Below, one piece after another: positions 53,434 to 64,000 of a DNA stretch of 64,000 nucleotides. Within the stretch, counting starts at the first letter, position 1. Each line of letters begins with the position of its first letter. Origin of the DNA: Mycobacterium heckeshornense (GTDB taxonomy: Bacteria > Actinomycetota > Actinomycetes > Mycobacteriales > Mycobacteriaceae); assembly GCF_016592155.1 (NCBI RefSeq), contig NZ_AP024237.1, positions 186,001 to 250,000 on the forward strand, in the 5' to 3' direction. Below the pieces are notes generated by a model, which saw only the letters and a list, made by a program, of their open reading frames with translations, was not told the origin of the DNA and did not search any database. A program made the position numbers and the translations under genes.

Positions 53434-56400
53434 GGCAGTGCTCGAATCGGTCCCTGGCGGCTCCAGCCGTACACTGTGGCCACACCCTGGTCGACGACGG
53501 CGTCAGGTGCCTGATCGGCCGGCACCAGCCGGTAATACTTTTCCACCGAGCCCCAGTCTCGATACCAGTCGCCGCGCAGATACGTCGGGATCGTCGAGGT
53601 GCGCAGCAACGCCTGGGTGAACAAGAACGGCCCGCCGTCTTCTGCCGACTCCCACAGGTTCGACGACGACGCGGTCTGCTTGTGGTCGGGCAGTATGCGA
53701 TACTGCGGAAGTTCCGCTACCCCAAGGTGTTCGGAGAACGGCCGTTGGCACGGGAAGTTGGCGGCGGTCGCGATATCCATCAGCACCGGGGTATGAGAGC
53801 CGATCAATTGTTGCAGGGTTTGCAACACCGGCACCCGCGGCGGGGTGAAGGCAAACCACTGGTCTGAGCTGAGGTTCGGGTCGTCGGCAACGATCCGCGC
53901 CACGTTGGCCTCCGGCGGCGCCCATGCCAGCGGGAATCGCAGGTTGCGCCAAGGCTTTTGCGGCCCGATGTCAATCGGTTCGAACTCACCGAGCGCCGTG
54001 GTGGTGCCGTCGGGACGGCTGATGCCCCACTGCAGCCGCAGCGGCTGGCCGTAGCTGAGGGTGCCGTCCTCCTCGTGTGACCAGATGGCACCGGCGGCCG
54101 CGACAACTACCAGCGGGCGGTCCGGAGTGCGTGGCGGCAGCTGGTACCACACCGAAGTAGCGTGCGCGGCAACGGCATTCTCGCCGTAGCTGCCCATCAC
54201 CGGGGTGCGCGCCGGGTCGAGCCCGAACGGCAGCGCCGCCCGCGACCCGTTGACGCCGACAGGGCCGTAGCCGCCCGCCGTGCCGGCCGAGTCGCTGACC
54301 GCGGCGTTGGGCTTGTTGGGCGAGGCGTCGGAATTGACCAGCCCCGGTTTGGACACCACCGGGTCGGAGGTCAGGTCCTCGGCCACGCCGTTGGGTTTGA
54401 AGCCGACGGGTTTCACCCCGCCCAGTGGGCCATCCGGACCGTAAGCTTGGCCCGGAACCGGTTGCAGCAGACCAGCATTGGGGTCAGGTTCGGCCAGCAC
54501 GTCGTCGGCCATCGCGCAGCTGGTGCCGGAAAGCCCGGACCGCAGCGCGTCGATGTTGGCCTTGGCGGTGGTGTAGACGGGGTAGCGGGCCGCGGCCGCC
54601 TTGGCCATCGAACCGACTTCGACCAGAACCATGATGGTGGCGACTGCCAATAGCGGGGTGGAGGCCAGGATGCGGTTGCGCCGGGTGGGTTTGACCTCGG
54701 TGTGCCCGGCGTAGTCCAGCCGGAAGTGCTGCCAGGCGGCCAGCAATCCGGTCGCGATCGAGGCCGTCAGAAACATCGACGTCACCGGGTGGCTGGCGAT
54801 GACGGGCTGGATGTCGCGCCACGGCACACCGTAGTTGCCGACGTAGAACCAGCCGTTGATGCCGGAGGTCGCCCAGGCCAGCACGAACAGCAGCGCGGTG
54901 ATATACAGCGACAGGTTGCGACGGCTGTGCAGTCCGACGCTGGCCAGGGTGAACGCGGTGACCGCGCCCAGTGCGGCGGCCAACCCGGCGAACGCGCCGA
55001 ACTGGACGGCCCATTTCGTCGGCGTGAACGTCAGCAACAGCAGCCCCGCCGCGCAGGTGCCGATCAGCCGCCAGGCCGGGCCGCTGGCCACACCCGGGAT
55101 GCGGCCACGCCGTAGCAGCACCACCAGCACGCCGAACAGGCACAGCAGCAGCACCAGCACGGCGAAGCGGCGGGTCATCGAGGCGTCGACGTTCGACTCG
55201 ACGGTGACGAAGTAGTAGCGCAGGAACTCCTGATACCAGGCGATGGTCGGTCCCACCACGTATTTGATGCGCGCCGACTCCGCGACGGTCGCCAGTGTCT
55301 GGGCGCGGAACACCACGACCAGGATCAGCGACAGCGACGCCGCCAACACCGCCAGCGGCGCCAGCAACCCGTCGGTCGGCCGACGCCGCGCGATGATCCC
55401 GGCGATGGCCCGCGACCCGGTCAACAGTGCACCGAGGGCGATGAGGCCCTGGGGAGCCAAGGTCGCGGTGAGCATCGCGGCCACGATCGCGACCGCGGCC
55501 GGAACCAGCCGCCGAGTGGCAACGGCCTGCTCGACCAGCACCCAGGTGAGCATGGTGCCGAAGGCGATCAGCGGCTCGGGGCGTAGCCCGTTGTTGAAGG
55601 GCAGCCAGGCAGCCAGAAATACCGCGCCCGCGGTCCACACGGCCACCCGGTTGCCGACCAGGCCTCCCCGGCCGGGACCTAATCGTGGCAGCGCGTACCG
55701 GCTGATGGTCAGCCAGCACCCGATTCCGGCCGCTGTGGCGGGCAACCGCATCCACACGCCGGCGGTGCTGACCGAGGCCAGGTGGGCCAGCAGCGCGGGG
55801 TACCAGTCGAACGGCGCCTCCGAGGCGCCGAAGAACCGGTAGTAGTTGGCCAGATACCCGGCTTGGTGGGAGACCCGGGCGACGGTGAGGTTGTAGCCGT
55901 CGTCAGTCGAGGTGGCGCCGATGAGGTGCCACACCAGCAGCGTGGCGATGACAGCGGCGTCGGCCAGCCAGGTGGCCAGGCCGGCCCGCAGCCATCGCCG
56001 GCCGCGGGGCATGCGCCGTCCCGCGTGCCGATCCAGCATGGCCAGCGCGGCCATCGCCGCCAGCACCGACAGCGCGCCCAGGGCCATGGCGGCGTTCTTG
56101 ATGGCGGTGGCGGTCGTGATGAACCTGGTGTCGATGTCGATACGAGCCGACAGCCCGGGCTGCGGCGTGGCTTTCAGCTCGGTGAAGATGCCGCCGACCT
56201 GAGGTTTCTTCTCGGGTGGCAGGGTACCGGCGGCGCCCGGGATGCCGACGAAGTCCGCACCCACCCCGGCGGCGGTGGCCCAGATGTGCAGCACGCTGCA
56301 CGCCCCGGCAGCCACCGCGGGTCGCGGCGCCACCGCCGCTACCGAGTCCCGGAACGCGACGACGACGGTGTCTTTGTTGGCCCGCACGAACAGTCCGCTT

Positions 56401-56708
56401 TTGCCGGTCTGGAATCCGTCGCTGGGCAGCGTGGACAGCACCAACCCGCCGTCGGCGGGCAACGTCGCGCTCGCCGCACAGGGAATCGAGATGTCGAGCG
56501 CTCGTGGTGCGCCGGACACCAGCGGGGCGGTGATCCCGGTGACATGCCCGTCGGCGGCGGTGCCCTGCGGCCACAGGATCGTCGCGGTGGTCTGTCGCAC
56601 CGGGAGCAGCGGGACCACACCGCACAGCAATAGGCCGGCTATCCCCGCGACGGCGGCGACGAGTCGTGCGATCCGCTGCGGCGATCGCTCATTACCGTCG
56701 TGGGGCAC
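53430..56708 (-). CDS. embA: Arabinosyltransferase EmbA
   Basis: 1092 residues, the EmbB partner. TM1 ([20 protein letters not shown]) is followed by the periplasmic jelly-roll domain with ATILWPQG and RPLDISIPC-like blocks. The acidic catalytic motif is [20 protein letters not shown], then [20 protein letters not shown], and the C-terminal carbohydrate-binding domain. It differs from EmbB and EmbC by NL in place of IL after DDGY, typical of EmbA. Unlike in M. tuberculosis it is not directly after embC: a hydrolase gene lies between them (62 bp upstream of embA). Overlaps embB by 4 bp. Confidence 0.97.
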   Translation of the reverse strand: MPHDGNERSPQRIARLVAAVAGIAGLLLCGVVPLLPVRQTTATILWPQGTAADGHVTGITAPLVSGAPRALDISIPCAASATLPADGGLVLSTLPSDGFQTGKSGLFVRANKDTVVVAFRDSVAAVAPRPAVAAGACSVLHIWATAAGVGADFVGIPGAAGTLPPEKKPQVGGIFTELKATPQPGLSARIDIDTRFITTATAIKNAAMALGALSVLAAMAALAMLDRHAGRRMPRGRRWLRAGLATWLADAAVIATLLVWHLIGATSTDDGYNLTVARVSHQAGYLANYYRFFGASEAPFDWYPALLAHLASVSTAGVWMRLPATAAGIGCWLTISRYALPRLGPGRGGLVGNRVAVWTAGAVFLAAWLPFNNGLRPEPLIAFGTMLTWVLVEQAVATRRLVPAAVAIVAAMLTATLAPQGLIALGALLTGSRAIAGIIARRRPTDGLLAPLAVLAASLSLILVVVFRAQTLATVAESARIKYVVGPTIAWYQEFLRYYFVTVESNVDASMTRRFAVLVLLLCLFGVLVVLLRRGRIPGVASGPAWRLIGTCAAGLLLLTFTPTKWAVQFGAFAGLAAALGAVTAFTLASVGLHSRRNLSLYITALLFVLAWATSGINGWFYVGNYGVPWRDIQPVIASHPVTSMFLTASIATGLLAAWQHFRLDYAGHTEVKPTRRNRILASTPLLAVATIMVLVEVGSMAKAAAARYPVYTTAKANIDALRSGLSGTSCAMADDVLAEPDPNAGLLQPVPGQAYGPDGPLGGVKPVGFKPNGVAEDLTSDPVVSKPGLVNSDASPNKPNAAVSDSAGTAGGYGPVGVNGSRAALPFGLDPARTPVMGSYGENAVAAHATSVWYQLPPRTPDRPLVVVAAAGAIWSHEEDGTLSYGQPLRLQWGISRPDGTTTALGEFEPIDIGPQKPWRNLRFPLAWAPPEANVARIVADDPNLSSDQWFAFTPPRVPVLQTLQQLIGSHTPVLMDIATAANFPCQRPFSEHLGVAELPQYRILPDHKQTASSSNLWESAEDGGPFLFTQALLRTSTIPTYLRGDWYRDWGSVEKYYRLVPADQAPDAVVDQGVATVYGWSRQGPIRALP

Positions 56709-56770
56709 GAGGCTCGATCGTATGCGACGGTGCGCTGGTCGACGACGCGCGCCGCCGCGCGGCGGCCGAT

Positions 56771-58669
56771 TCAGGTCACGCTGCCCGGGTCAGCCAGCGG
56801 GACCAGCACGTATGACGGGGTGTGTCCGCCCTGGTGCAGCCGGTAGCGCCCGCCGAGCAGGGCGCGGCGCGCCGGCTTGGCGGGCACCAGGTGCGGGAAG
56901 TCGTAGGTGGTCAGGATGAGGCGCAGCCGATGCCCGGGCGCGATCAGCGCGGCAGTCGGGAAGATCTCGATGTCGTAGCGGGTCAGCTCGCCGGGAGCGA
57001 CGGGTGTGGCCGCCGAGCGGGTGCTGACGTGGTGTGGCCGCAGCACGCTGCCGTCGGGCAGATACCACGTGCGGGCCGGGTCCAGGGCGCGGTGCGAACC
57101 CAGCAGCGCGCCCTGCGTCAGCGGGCGGCTTGTTCCGTCGGGGGCGACGTCGTCGAGGTGGGCCACCCACAGCGTCTCGGTGGTGTTGGCGGTCGCATGC
57201 ACGGTCAGCGTGATCGGCCCGGCAACCAGCAGGCCGGAAGTGAAGGGCTCGGTCGTGTAGGTCAGCGCCCGACGCTGCAGGCGCCGGTTGTCTGCGTCAT
57301 AGCGGATGCGCCGACCGCGCTGGGCGGTGATGAAGCTGTTCATCCCAAGGGTCCACTGCTCCAAGCTTCGCCCGGCCACCGGACCACGCGCGGCGTAATC
57401 GAGGGTCGCCACCGTCTGCTCCGGCGTGCAGTCGCGGCTCAGGCGCCCCGATTCGGACAGGTAGAAGCGGGTGGGCGTCGCGTCGGGCAGCGGGAACTCC
57501 CGAGCGTGGAACCACTGCGGGCTTCCGATGGCCTGAAAGGTGAACGGGGGCCCGGAAATCCGCGCGCCGGCGTCGTCGTTGAGCCAGTGGTCGAACCAGC
57601 GCAGCTGCAGCGCGTTGAGGTGCAGACCGTCGAAATTTGTGACGTGGTACCACGGACCCATCAACAGCCGAACCCGGTCCGACACCGGCTGGCCCGGCTC
57701 CATCGGTGACTCGTCGGGCCGGCCGGCGAAGGCATTCTGCAGCGCGGCGTAGTTGAGCGGCGTTCCTCGCTGAAACGCGTCGTGCCACCCGCCGACCAGG
57801 AAGACCGCCACATTGTTGGCGACGATCTGCGGGAGCACGGCCGCTGGGCGCAGCGCATCCCAGAACGGTCCGTCGTAGGCGGCCTCGCCGCCGGCCATGG
57901 CTTCGGCGATCAGTGGTCGAAAGTACCGGCGCTGGTCGCGGCCGCGCTGGCGCACCGCGGACAGGCCGCCGGCCCGCGGCCGTTGGTGCCCGCCCCGCGC
58001 GAAGAATTCCAGGGTGGGGTTCAAGACGTTCAGCAGGGTATAGATGGCGCCGTAGGCCCGCACGGTCCGCAGGTGCGGCACCCCGCCCATGCCCGCGGCG
58101 TCGCGGTAGAAGTCGCGTGCGGCCATCACCGGGAAGATCGCCCTCAGCGGGGAACCCGGGCCCACCGCGGCCGCGGTGAACAGCTGGTTGATCGCCAGGT
58201 AGGAGGTGCCGAACATGCCGACACGGCCGTTGCTGTTCGGCAGCGTCGACGCCCAGTTGACCAGTTCCACCCCGTCTTGGGTCTGCCGGGGTCCGAACAT
58301 CTCGAAGGAACCACCGGAGGCGCCGGTCCCGCGGACGTCGACCATCACCTCGATGTAGCCCCGCTTGATCAGGTAGGGCGTCGCACCTCCGCCGATCTGG
58401 GCGGCCGGGGGAGGGGCCTTTTTGCCGTACGGTGTCACGGACAGCAGCACCGGGAACGGGCCGGCGGCGGGCTCCCCGGTCTCCGGCACCGTCGGGTAGT
58501 GGATGTCGGCCCGCAGCACAACTCCGTCGCTCATGGGCACCGCGACGTTGTGCCGAACACCGACCCGGTATGCGGCCGGCCGCGGGGTCCACGGAGGCGA
58601 AAACGGTAGCGGATTGGCTCGGCGGGCCCGCGCTCGCGTGGTTCGGCGTCGCAGCCGCAGCGTGGTCAT
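56771..58669 (-). CDS. CocE/NonD-family (S15 X-Pro dipeptidyl-peptidase-like) hydrolase
   Basis: 632 residues with an alpha/beta-hydrolase core and a C-terminal jelly-roll domain, as in cocaine esterase and S15 peptidases. The nucleophile elbow is [15 protein letters not shown]; the Asp and His of the triad are in [14 protein letters not shown] and [12 protein letters not shown]. The oxyanion Tyr lies in [12 protein letters not shown], and [11 protein letters not shown] is also typical. The C-terminal PepX_C segment includes [18 protein letters not shown] and [18 protein letters not shown] good ribosome binding site (AGGAG) precedes its ATG. It has 41 bp to embC and 62 bp to embA on the same strand, so it is within the emb operon. 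Arg-rich N-terminus with no evident signal peptide. Substrate unknown. Confidence 0.9.
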   Translation of the reverse strand: MTTLRLRRRTTRARARRANPLPFSPPWTPRPAAYRVGVRHNVAVPMSDGVVLRADIHYPTVPETGEPAAGPFPVLLSVTPYGKKAPPPAAQIGGGATPYLIKRGYIEVMVDVRGTGASGGSFEMFGPRQTQDGVELVNWASTLPNSNGRVGMFGTSYLAINQLFTAAAVGPGSPLRAIFPVMAARDFYRDAAGMGGVPHLRTVRAYGAIYTLLNVLNPTLEFFARGGHQRPRAGGLSAVRQRGRDQRRYFRPLIAEAMAGGEAAYDGPFWDALRPAAVLPQIVANNVAVFLVGGWHDAFQRGTPLNYAALQNAFAGRPDESPMEPGQPVSDRVRLLMGPWYHVTNFDGLHLNALQLRWFDHWLNDDAGARISGPPFTFQAIGSPQWFHAREFPLPDATPTRFYLSESGRLSRDCTPEQTVATLDYAARGPVAGRSLEQWTLGMNSFITAQRGRRIRYDADNRRLQRRALTYTTEPFTSGLLVAGPITLTVHATANTTETLWVAHLDDVAPDGTSRPLTQGALLGSHRALDPARTWYLPDGSVLRPHHVSTRSAATPVAPGELTRYDIEIFPTAALIAPGHRLRLILTTYDFPHLVPAKPARRALLGGRYRLHQGGHTPSYVLVPLADPGSVT

Positions 58670-58710
58670 TCGCTACTCCTGGATGTGTGGTGGGCGCACG
58701 GGCTGGGAAG

Positions 58711-61700
58711 CTAATGCCGCAACGGGCCGGGGCTCCACAGACCGCTGCGCGTCGCCGATCCGAGGTCGAGGCGGGCCGGCGTCGCATCCGGGTAATACGG
58801 CGTCAGCTGTTGCAGGGCGCCCCAGTCGCGGAACCAGTCGTCTTTGAGATAGCTCGGCACCGTGGTCGCCCGGACCAGCAATTCGGTGATCCCCAGCGGG
58901 CCGCCGCCATTGTTGTCCATCACCGGCGAGTTAGCTTCGGCGCCAAAGCGATCCGGGAGGATCCGCCACTTCGGCGCTTCGATGACTCCGTTGCGATGGT
59001 CGAACGGCCGCTGGCACGGAAACGCCAGGCCGACCAGCCAGTCCAGCAATACCGGATCCTGCGAGCCGACCACGTCTTGCAGTGTGCGCAGCCGCGGCAT
59101 CCGCGGCGGGGTGAGCGCGATCCAGTGTTGCGGCGCCAGGTCGTCGTCGGTGGCGACCACCCGCACCCGGGTGGCGCTGCGAGGCAGCGCAGTCATCGGT
59201 GCGCGCAGGTTGCGCCACGCCGGTGCCGCTCCCACGTCGACGAAATTCGTTGTGCCTGCCGGCTTTCCATCGTCACCGGCCCACTGTACCTGCACCTCGT
59301 CGGGGTCGAACCGGCCGGCGGCCGACACCACCAGCAGCGGCCCGGCCGCCTCCCGCGGGGGTAACCGGTACCAGGCCGAGCGCAGCACCGCCGGCACTTG
59401 CACGCCGGATCGCCAGCTGCCCAACACCGGGGTGCGGGCGGGGTCGAGGTTGTAGGGCAGCCGGGCGCGCGACCCGTTGATCCCCGGCGCCGCTGTGGTA
59501 CCTCCTTCGGTGCCGGCCTCGCTGCTGGTGACCAGTCCGTCGTCGCTTAAGAAACTACGGTCGCCGGGGCGCTCCATCACCGGGTCGGCAGACACATCGG
59601 CGGGAATGCCGTTGGGGTCGAAGCCTTCTGAGTACGCGCTGCCCAGGGCGTCCTTCACCGGTGCCCCAATGGGGGCCAGCATTCCGGCGTTGGGATCCAG
59701 CTCGACCAGCACGTCGTTGGCCAATCCGCATGTTTTGCCGGTCCCCCAGCCGGTCAGAGCCTCCAGGTTGGAACGTCCCACCGACCACGCCGGGTACTGC
59801 GCCGTCATCGCCAACGTCAGCGACAGCACCTCGAAGATAACCAGAACCCAGGCAGCAATAGCCAACGGCGCCTGGATGATTCGGGTCAATCGGGTGCTGT
59901 TATCACGCTCTGAGCCATTGTTGACGAAGTGGAACCATGCGGCGGCCAGCAGCACCAGCACCGTGAGCCCCAGCAGCATGGTAGTAAAGCCGAACTTCCA
60001 CTCGGGGAACGAATTCGACCACGGCACACCGAAATTGGAGACATACCACCAGCCATTGACGCTGGCGAACGACAATGCCATCACGAATAGCACCAGCGCG
60101 GCGAACATGGTGCGGTTGCGTCGGGAGCGCATCGCCGCGGATGTCACTGCGACGGCGGCCAATGCGCCCAAAGAGCCCGCCAGCCCGGCGAACACGCCGA
60201 AGTGGTGGGTCCACTTGGTGGGGGTGAACATCATCGCGATGAACGAGATGATGGTGATGCCGATGATGCGTCGGCTCGGCCCGGCCGCGGTGCCCGGAAT
60301 TCTGCCCTTACGCAACGACATTGCCACCGACACGGCAAGCGCGACGAGCAACGCCAGCACCGCGAAGCGGCGGGCCACCGAGCCGTCGGGGCTGGCCATG
60401 AACAGCCGCTCGTATCGGATGTGCTCGTCGAACCAGCTCAGGCTGGGCCCGACGGCGCGTTTGAGCATGCTGGCCTGCAGCTCGCCGGCGAAGGTCTGGT
60501 CCCGGAAGATCAGGATCGTCGTGACCGCGACCGCGGCCAGGATCGGGGCCAGCAGCGGCAGCGCCCCGAAGCGTTTGGAGCGGCGGTGCACGATGGTGCG
60601 CAGCGGTCCGATCGCCACCAGCAGCGCCCCGATCGAGGCGATTCCGGTGGGGCCGGAAAACAAGGTCAGCGCCCCGATGATGCAGGCGATCGCCACCGGC
60701 AGCAGGCGGCTGGTGGCCACCGCCCGCTCGACCGAGCACCAGGTCAGCAGAATTCCCAGCGCGATGATCGGCTCGGGTCGCAGCCCGTTGTTCAGCGGCA
60801 GCCAGACCGTCAGGAACATGCCCGCCGCCGTCCATGCCGCGGCGCGGCTTTGCTTGACCGCGTGGCCCAGCCGCGGGATCACTTCCCGGCTGATCACCCA
60901 CCAGCACGTCAGCGCTATCAGCAGGGTGGGCAGGCGCATCCAGATGCTGGCCGTGCTGACGTGCGCCCACAACGCCAGAAGGTCGTAGTACCAGCCGAAC
61001 GGCGCCTCGGGGGTGCCGAACCAGCGGTAGTAGTTGGCCATGTAGCCGGCGTGCTCGGACACCCGGGCCATGGTCAGGATGTAGCCGTCGTCGGCGGTGT
61101 TGGCGCCGACGAATTGCCACCACACCAGGACGGCGGTCACCAGGGCGTCCAGTCCGGTGATCGACCACCACCGCGGTGGCAGGAAGCGGCGGTGCCGGAT
61201 CCCGTCGGCGCAGTCGAGGACATGCAGGGCGATCAGCGCGGTGACGGTCAGTGTCACGCCCAGGATCATCGCGGCCATCTTCAGCGGCGTCGGGGCGCTG
61301 CTGTATCGGGTGTCGACGGTCGCCGAGAAGGCCAGGCCGGACGGCGCGGGCCCGGACAGGTCGGTGAAGACACCGACGATCTGCGGCCGGAAGTCGTAGC
61401 CGCCGCGTTCACCGCGCAGCGGCGCGCCCGGATGGTCGGCATGCGGGCCTTGGCGCAACCCGACGAATTCGCCGGTGACCTTGTCGGCGTGCGCGGTGAA
61501 GGTCAGCCGTTGGCAGGCGGGGCTGAGCACCTGGTTCAGCGGCGCCACCACCACCGGGGTGTTGCGGACCACGACGACCAGGTCGTCGTTGGCGCGTTCG
61601 ATGAGCAGTCCGCGGTCGACGGCCTTGGGCGCCTGCTTGGGCACCGTCGACAACAACACGGTCCTGGTGCCGGCCAGCCCCGCGGCGGCCTGGCACGGGA

Positions 61701-62001
61701 CGGTGATGGACAAGTCGGTCGCCACGTATCCGATCAGCGGCGCCTCGACGCTTGCGAACACCCCGTTTTGCGGCCAGTTCAGTTGGGCCGTGGTCTGCTT
61801 GACGGGTAGCAAGGGGGTCACGATCGCCAGCGCCGCCCCGAGCAGGCCCGCGACGACGGCGACCAGTCGGGCGGCCCGGTAGTTGTGGGCGGTCCGGTCG
61901 ACCCAGTTCACTTGGTCGTGCTGGGCGGTCCGGGCGTTCGCCCCCGTGACGGTCACGGAGCTAGATGGTAGTGGTCCGACCTGTGTCGTTTCGGTTGCCA
62001 T
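58711..62001 (-). CDS. embC: Arabinosyltransferase EmbC
   Basis: 1096 residues. EmbC extends the arabinan of lipoarabinomannan. The sequence follows M. tuberculosis EmbC throughout: VVAGLLGAALAIVTPLLPV, TAQLNWPQNGVFASVEAPLI, the catalytic GANTADDGYILTMARVSEHA, YRWFGTPEAPFGWYYDLLAL, FTPTKWTHHFGVFAGLAGSL, and the C-terminal carbohydrate-binding domain with RILPDRFGAEANSPVMDNN and WFRDWGALQQLTPYYPDA. Its N-terminus is extended by about 15 residues (Thr/Gln/Asp-rich). The ATG overlaps the aftA stop by one base (TGATG), so the two are coupled. Confidence 0.97.
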   Translation of the reverse strand: MATETTQVGPLPSSSVTVTGANARTAQHDQVNWVDRTAHNYRAARLVAVVAGLLGAALAIVTPLLPVKQTTAQLNWPQNGVFASVEAPLIGYVATDLSITVPCQAAAGLAGTRTVLLSTVPKQAPKAVDRGLLIERANDDLVVVVRNTPVVVAPLNQVLSPACQRLTFTAHADKVTGEFVGLRQGPHADHPGAPLRGERGGYDFRPQIVGVFTDLSGPAPSGLAFSATVDTRYSSAPTPLKMAAMILGVTLTVTALIALHVLDCADGIRHRRFLPPRWWSITGLDALVTAVLVWWQFVGANTADDGYILTMARVSEHAGYMANYYRWFGTPEAPFGWYYDLLALWAHVSTASIWMRLPTLLIALTCWWVISREVIPRLGHAVKQSRAAAWTAAGMFLTVWLPLNNGLRPEPIIALGILLTWCSVERAVATSRLLPVAIACIIGALTLFSGPTGIASIGALLVAIGPLRTIVHRRSKRFGALPLLAPILAAVAVTTILIFRDQTFAGELQASMLKRAVGPSLSWFDEHIRYERLFMASPDGSVARRFAVLALLVALAVSVAMSLRKGRIPGTAAGPSRRIIGITIISFIAMMFTPTKWTHHFGVFAGLAGSLGALAAVAVTSAAMRSRRNRTMFAALVLFVMALSFASVNGWWYVSNFGVPWSNSFPEWKFGFTTMLLGLTVLVLLAAAWFHFVNNGSERDNSTRLTRIIQAPLAIAAWVLVIFEVLSLTLAMTAQYPAWSVGRSNLEALTGWGTGKTCGLANDVLVELDPNAGMLAPIGAPVKDALGSAYSEGFDPNGIPADVSADPVMERPGDRSFLSDDGLVTSSEAGTEGGTTAAPGINGSRARLPYNLDPARTPVLGSWRSGVQVPAVLRSAWYRLPPREAAGPLLVVSAAGRFDPDEVQVQWAGDDGKPAGTTNFVDVGAAPAWRNLRAPMTALPRSATRVRVVATDDDLAPQHWIALTPPRMPRLRTLQDVVGSQDPVLLDWLVGLAFPCQRPFDHRNGVIEAPKWRILPDRFGAEANSPVMDNNGGGPLGITELLVRATTVPSYLKDDWFRDWGALQQLTPYYPDATPARLDLGSATRSGLWSPGPLRH

Positions 62002-63965
62002 CAGTGGCTGGGCTCCCGGCGGATGGCCAGCACGAACGGGCCGATGGTGGTGACGGTGAACCGCGGGTCGGCGAACAGGGCGGCGTTGAAGTCGACGGTG
62101 TAGCGGCGGACGTTGGGCTGGTTGGGGTAGACGTCCTCGGCCAGCCGCAGCGTGTAGGTGTCGTCGGCGCCGCGGCGCATCAAGAACACCGTGGGCGGCG
62201 CCCAGGGCAGCGTGTCGAGCGCGTGGACGAACTGCTCGGTGGTCCTGAGTTTGGACCAGCTCTTGATGGCAGCGGCGCGCTTGTCGAACTGGGCCAGCGG
62301 GTTGGCGTAGTGCGATGTCAGGCCTTGAAAGCCCCAGTAGGGGTAGTAGGACAAGAAGCTGTAATCGGCTGTCAGAACGACGATTTCATCGCGTGCCCGG
62401 CCAGTGGTCCCGGTGATGACGGCGTCGATGGCCGGGTAGTACTTCTCGGCGCCGGGCGGACGGCGGTCCCCGCGCTGGCCGTGGCCGTCGGTGTCGGTGT
62501 AGGCGATGGTCAGGTCGGGCCGCAGCACGTCGGGGATGTCCTGGCTGAAGGCGATCGCCGCGGCGAGACCCACCACGGCGGCCACCGGGATGACGCTGCG
62601 CCCCCAGGCGCGGTCGCGCCCGCGCCGTGCCAGGGCCTGGGTGACCTCGATGAAGCCGAACGCCCCGGCGGCGGCCAGCAGCACGCTCAGCGTCGGCTGC
62701 AGCCGAAACGACAGCAGCGTGGTGCGCGCCAGCGTGGTCAGCATCGACAGCAGCGACCACAGATAGACGGCGAGCACACCGATCGCCAGGGCAGCCGCTC
62801 GCACCGATGACCGCAGCCGTACCGCCAGCCACAGGGTGCCCAGCATGCACAGGGCGCCGAGCAGGGTGAATTGCAGCATCGGGAAGCTCAGCTCGGCGCC
62901 GTCGGCCGGCAGGTAGTGATAGGCGCTGCCGGTGTCGCTGACCGGGTCACGGGCCGCACGCAGCAGAAAGGGCGTCCACGTGATCGCGCCGATGGCGGCG
63001 GCAATGACCGCGATGACCGCCAGCCGGAGCAGCGGGTCGGCGGCGGCCCTGATGCCCTGCCGCCAGCGCGCGCCGGCCAACAGCATTGCCATCAGCGCCA
63101 CGGTGAACGCGCTGTAGGCCAACAGCAGCGTGTAGAAGGTGGCGGCGAACCCGAGAAAGATGCCGGCCCCGATCACCGCCGCCCAGCCGCCGGAGCGGGT
63201 CGGCTGACCGGGCGTGACGCCATCGTCACGCCCGGTCGCGACCGTGACCGCAGCGTCACGGTCGCGTGCGCGCAGACCAGACCAGGCCAGCACCAGCACC
63301 GGCGGCAGCAGCACGGTGATCATCGCCGAGTACGGCTCCGGCGAACTGTAGGCCAGGGTCACCGCGGCCGTCGCGGTCGCGACGATCAGCGCGAACTCGA
63401 AGCGGATCAGCTGCCACCACAGCGCCAACGCCACCGCGACGGCGACGGTGATCGAGGCGATCGCCCACGGCTTGTACATCTCCCAACCGGGCGTTCCGGT
63501 GAGCGCGGCCAGACGCCCGCCGATCCAGAACCAGCCTGGCGGATAGAACGGCGGCAGACCCTGATACGTCATGTCACGCAGGGCAGGACTGTCGGTCAGC
63601 CGGGTCAGGTACTCGGTGCGGAACTGCTGGTCCACCGAGATCCCGAACAGGTAGAGCTTGGTGGCGCCCATCGGCATGGCCAGCGTGACAACGGAAAACG
63701 CGGACACGAACGCCAGCGCCGCCAGCCGGGCCAACAGCCGAAGCACCCGCCCGCCGCGCCGCCACAGCCAGCCGGTGGCCACCAACCCGACGATGCAACC
63801 GACCTGACCGACCGTGGTCAACGCGTGTAGCTGGTTCGACGACGGGTAGGCCGGCCAGTTCACCCCGGCAATCGCGGTCAGCGACACCACCGCGACCACG
63901 GTGGCGATCGCGGCGGCAGTCAGCATCTGACCGATGCTGGCCAGTGCGTTCTCGGCGCTCGCCAT
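62001..63965 (-). CDS. aftA: Arabinofuranosyltransferase AftA
   Basis: 654 residues (643 in Rv3792). AftA adds the first arabinofuranose to the galactan chain, priming EmbA/EmbB. It is a GT-C protein with about 11-13 membrane helices and a periplasmic C-terminal domain of about 200 residues ([58 protein letters not shown]). Conserved segments include [20 protein letters not shown] and [20 protein letters not shown]. The ATG at 63965 lies 4 bp after a stop codon that probably ends dprE2. First of the aftA-embC-hydrolase-embA-embB operon seen here. Confidence 0.95.
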   Translation of the reverse strand: MASAENALASIGQMLTAAAIATVVAVVSLTAIAGVNWPAYPSSNQLHALTTVGQVGCIVGLVATGWLWRRGGRVLRLLARLAALAFVSAFSVVTLAMPMGATKLYLFGISVDQQFRTEYLTRLTDSPALRDMTYQGLPPFYPPGWFWIGGRLAALTGTPGWEMYKPWAIASITVAVAVALALWWQLIRFEFALIVATATAAVTLAYSSPEPYSAMITVLLPPVLVLAWSGLRARDRDAAVTVATGRDDGVTPGQPTRSGGWAAVIGAGIFLGFAATFYTLLLAYSAFTVALMAMLLAGARWRQGIRAAADPLLRLAVIAVIAAAIGAITWTPFLLRAARDPVSDTGSAYHYLPADGAELSFPMLQFTLLGALCMLGTLWLAVRLRSSVRAAALAIGVLAVYLWSLLSMLTTLARTTLLSFRLQPTLSVLLAAAGAFGFIEVTQALARRGRDRAWGRSVIPVAAVVGLAAAIAFSQDIPDVLRPDLTIAYTDTDGHGQRGDRRPPGAEKYYPAIDAVITGTTGRARDEIVVLTADYSFLSYYPYWGFQGLTSHYANPLAQFDKRAAAIKSWSKLRTTEQFVHALDTLPWAPPTVFLMRRGADDTYTLRLAEDVYPNQPNVRRYTVDFNAALFADPRFTVTTIGPFVLAIRREPSH

Positions 63966-63969
63966 CTGC

Positions 63970-64000
63970 TCAGATGGGGAGCTTACGGAAGATCGGCCGG
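63970..64000 (-). CDS. Possible C-terminal tail of the gene upstream of aftA (dprE2 by synteny)
   Basis: Reading leftward from the window end, a frame gives RPIFRKLPI and a TGA at 63970-63972, just before the aftA ATG. In M. tuberculosis the adjoining gene is dprE2. Only nine codons are visible, so this rests on synteny alone. Confidence 0.35.
   Translation of the reverse strand, partial: RPIFRKLPI

Noticed and set aside
54484..55755. 423-residue - strand open frame overlapping embA in another frame
   Set aside because: Frame-shifted reading of embA, Arg/Gly/His-rich; embA itself accounts for the sequence.

Overview
The window is chromosomal DNA of a Mycobacterium, most likely a slow-growing non-tuberculous species. 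The evidence is the complete, ordered mycolyl-arabinogalactan assembly region: glf, glfT2, Rv3807c-like phosphatase, ubiA, aftB, fbpA, fbpD, culp6, fadD32, pks13 and accD4 on the + strand, converging on aftA, embC, a hydrolase, embA and embB on the - strand. Gene order matches M. tuberculosis Rv3792 to Rv3816c in inverted orientation. Species cannot be fixed from this sequence alone.

Layout. (1) 1-8.2 kb: an mmpS-mmpL-mmpL export operon (second mmpL cut by the window edge), an HxxxDG acyltransferase and a UGT-type glycosyltransferase. This looks like an acylated-glycolipid production and export locus, in roughly the place where M. tuberculosis keeps its sulfolipid (mmpL8/papA) genes. (2) 8.2-19.5 kb: a pile of mobile-element debris. 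It holds a decayed GAP/Sap-like export gene, an IS21 fragment, broken tyrosine recombinases, an ISL3 element containing an IS3 element containing a group II intron, a deleted IS110, a lower-GC acyltransferase-3 gene, and a fused ISL3/IS3/IS256 scar. (3) 19.7-23.0 kb: three tandem PlsC acyltransferases and a HAD phosphatase (Rv3816c to Rv3813c equivalents). (4) 23.1-27.6 kb: an IS110 relic, a 13E12-type HNH protein, and a lower-GC locus with an EspC-like protein, a frameshifted WXG-type putative type VII effector, a six-TM membrane protein and an orphan second copy of the effector C-terminus. It occupies the position of PE_PGRS62 in M. tuberculosis. (5) 27.8-30.6 kb: the peptidoglycan amidase-like csp gene and erp. 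(6) 30.9-64 kb: the cell-wall core.

How the core works together. Glf makes UDP-galactofuranose and GlfT2 polymerises galactan. UbiA and the PAP2 phosphatase make decaprenyl-phospho-ribose, the precursor of the arabinose donor. AftA primes arabinan on galactan; EmbA/EmbB and AftB extend and cap it, and EmbC builds the arabinan of lipoarabinomannan. FadD32, AccD4 and Pks13 condense the mycolic acid, and Ag85A (FbpA) transfers mycolate to arabinan and trehalose.

The most unusual items are the three-level nested insertion with recoverable reading frames at every level, the putative effector locus with an orphan C-terminal cassette, a CocE-type hydrolase inside the emb operon, a perfect 9+9 palindrome upstream of mmpS, and a serine at the nucleophile position of the MPT51 homologue.
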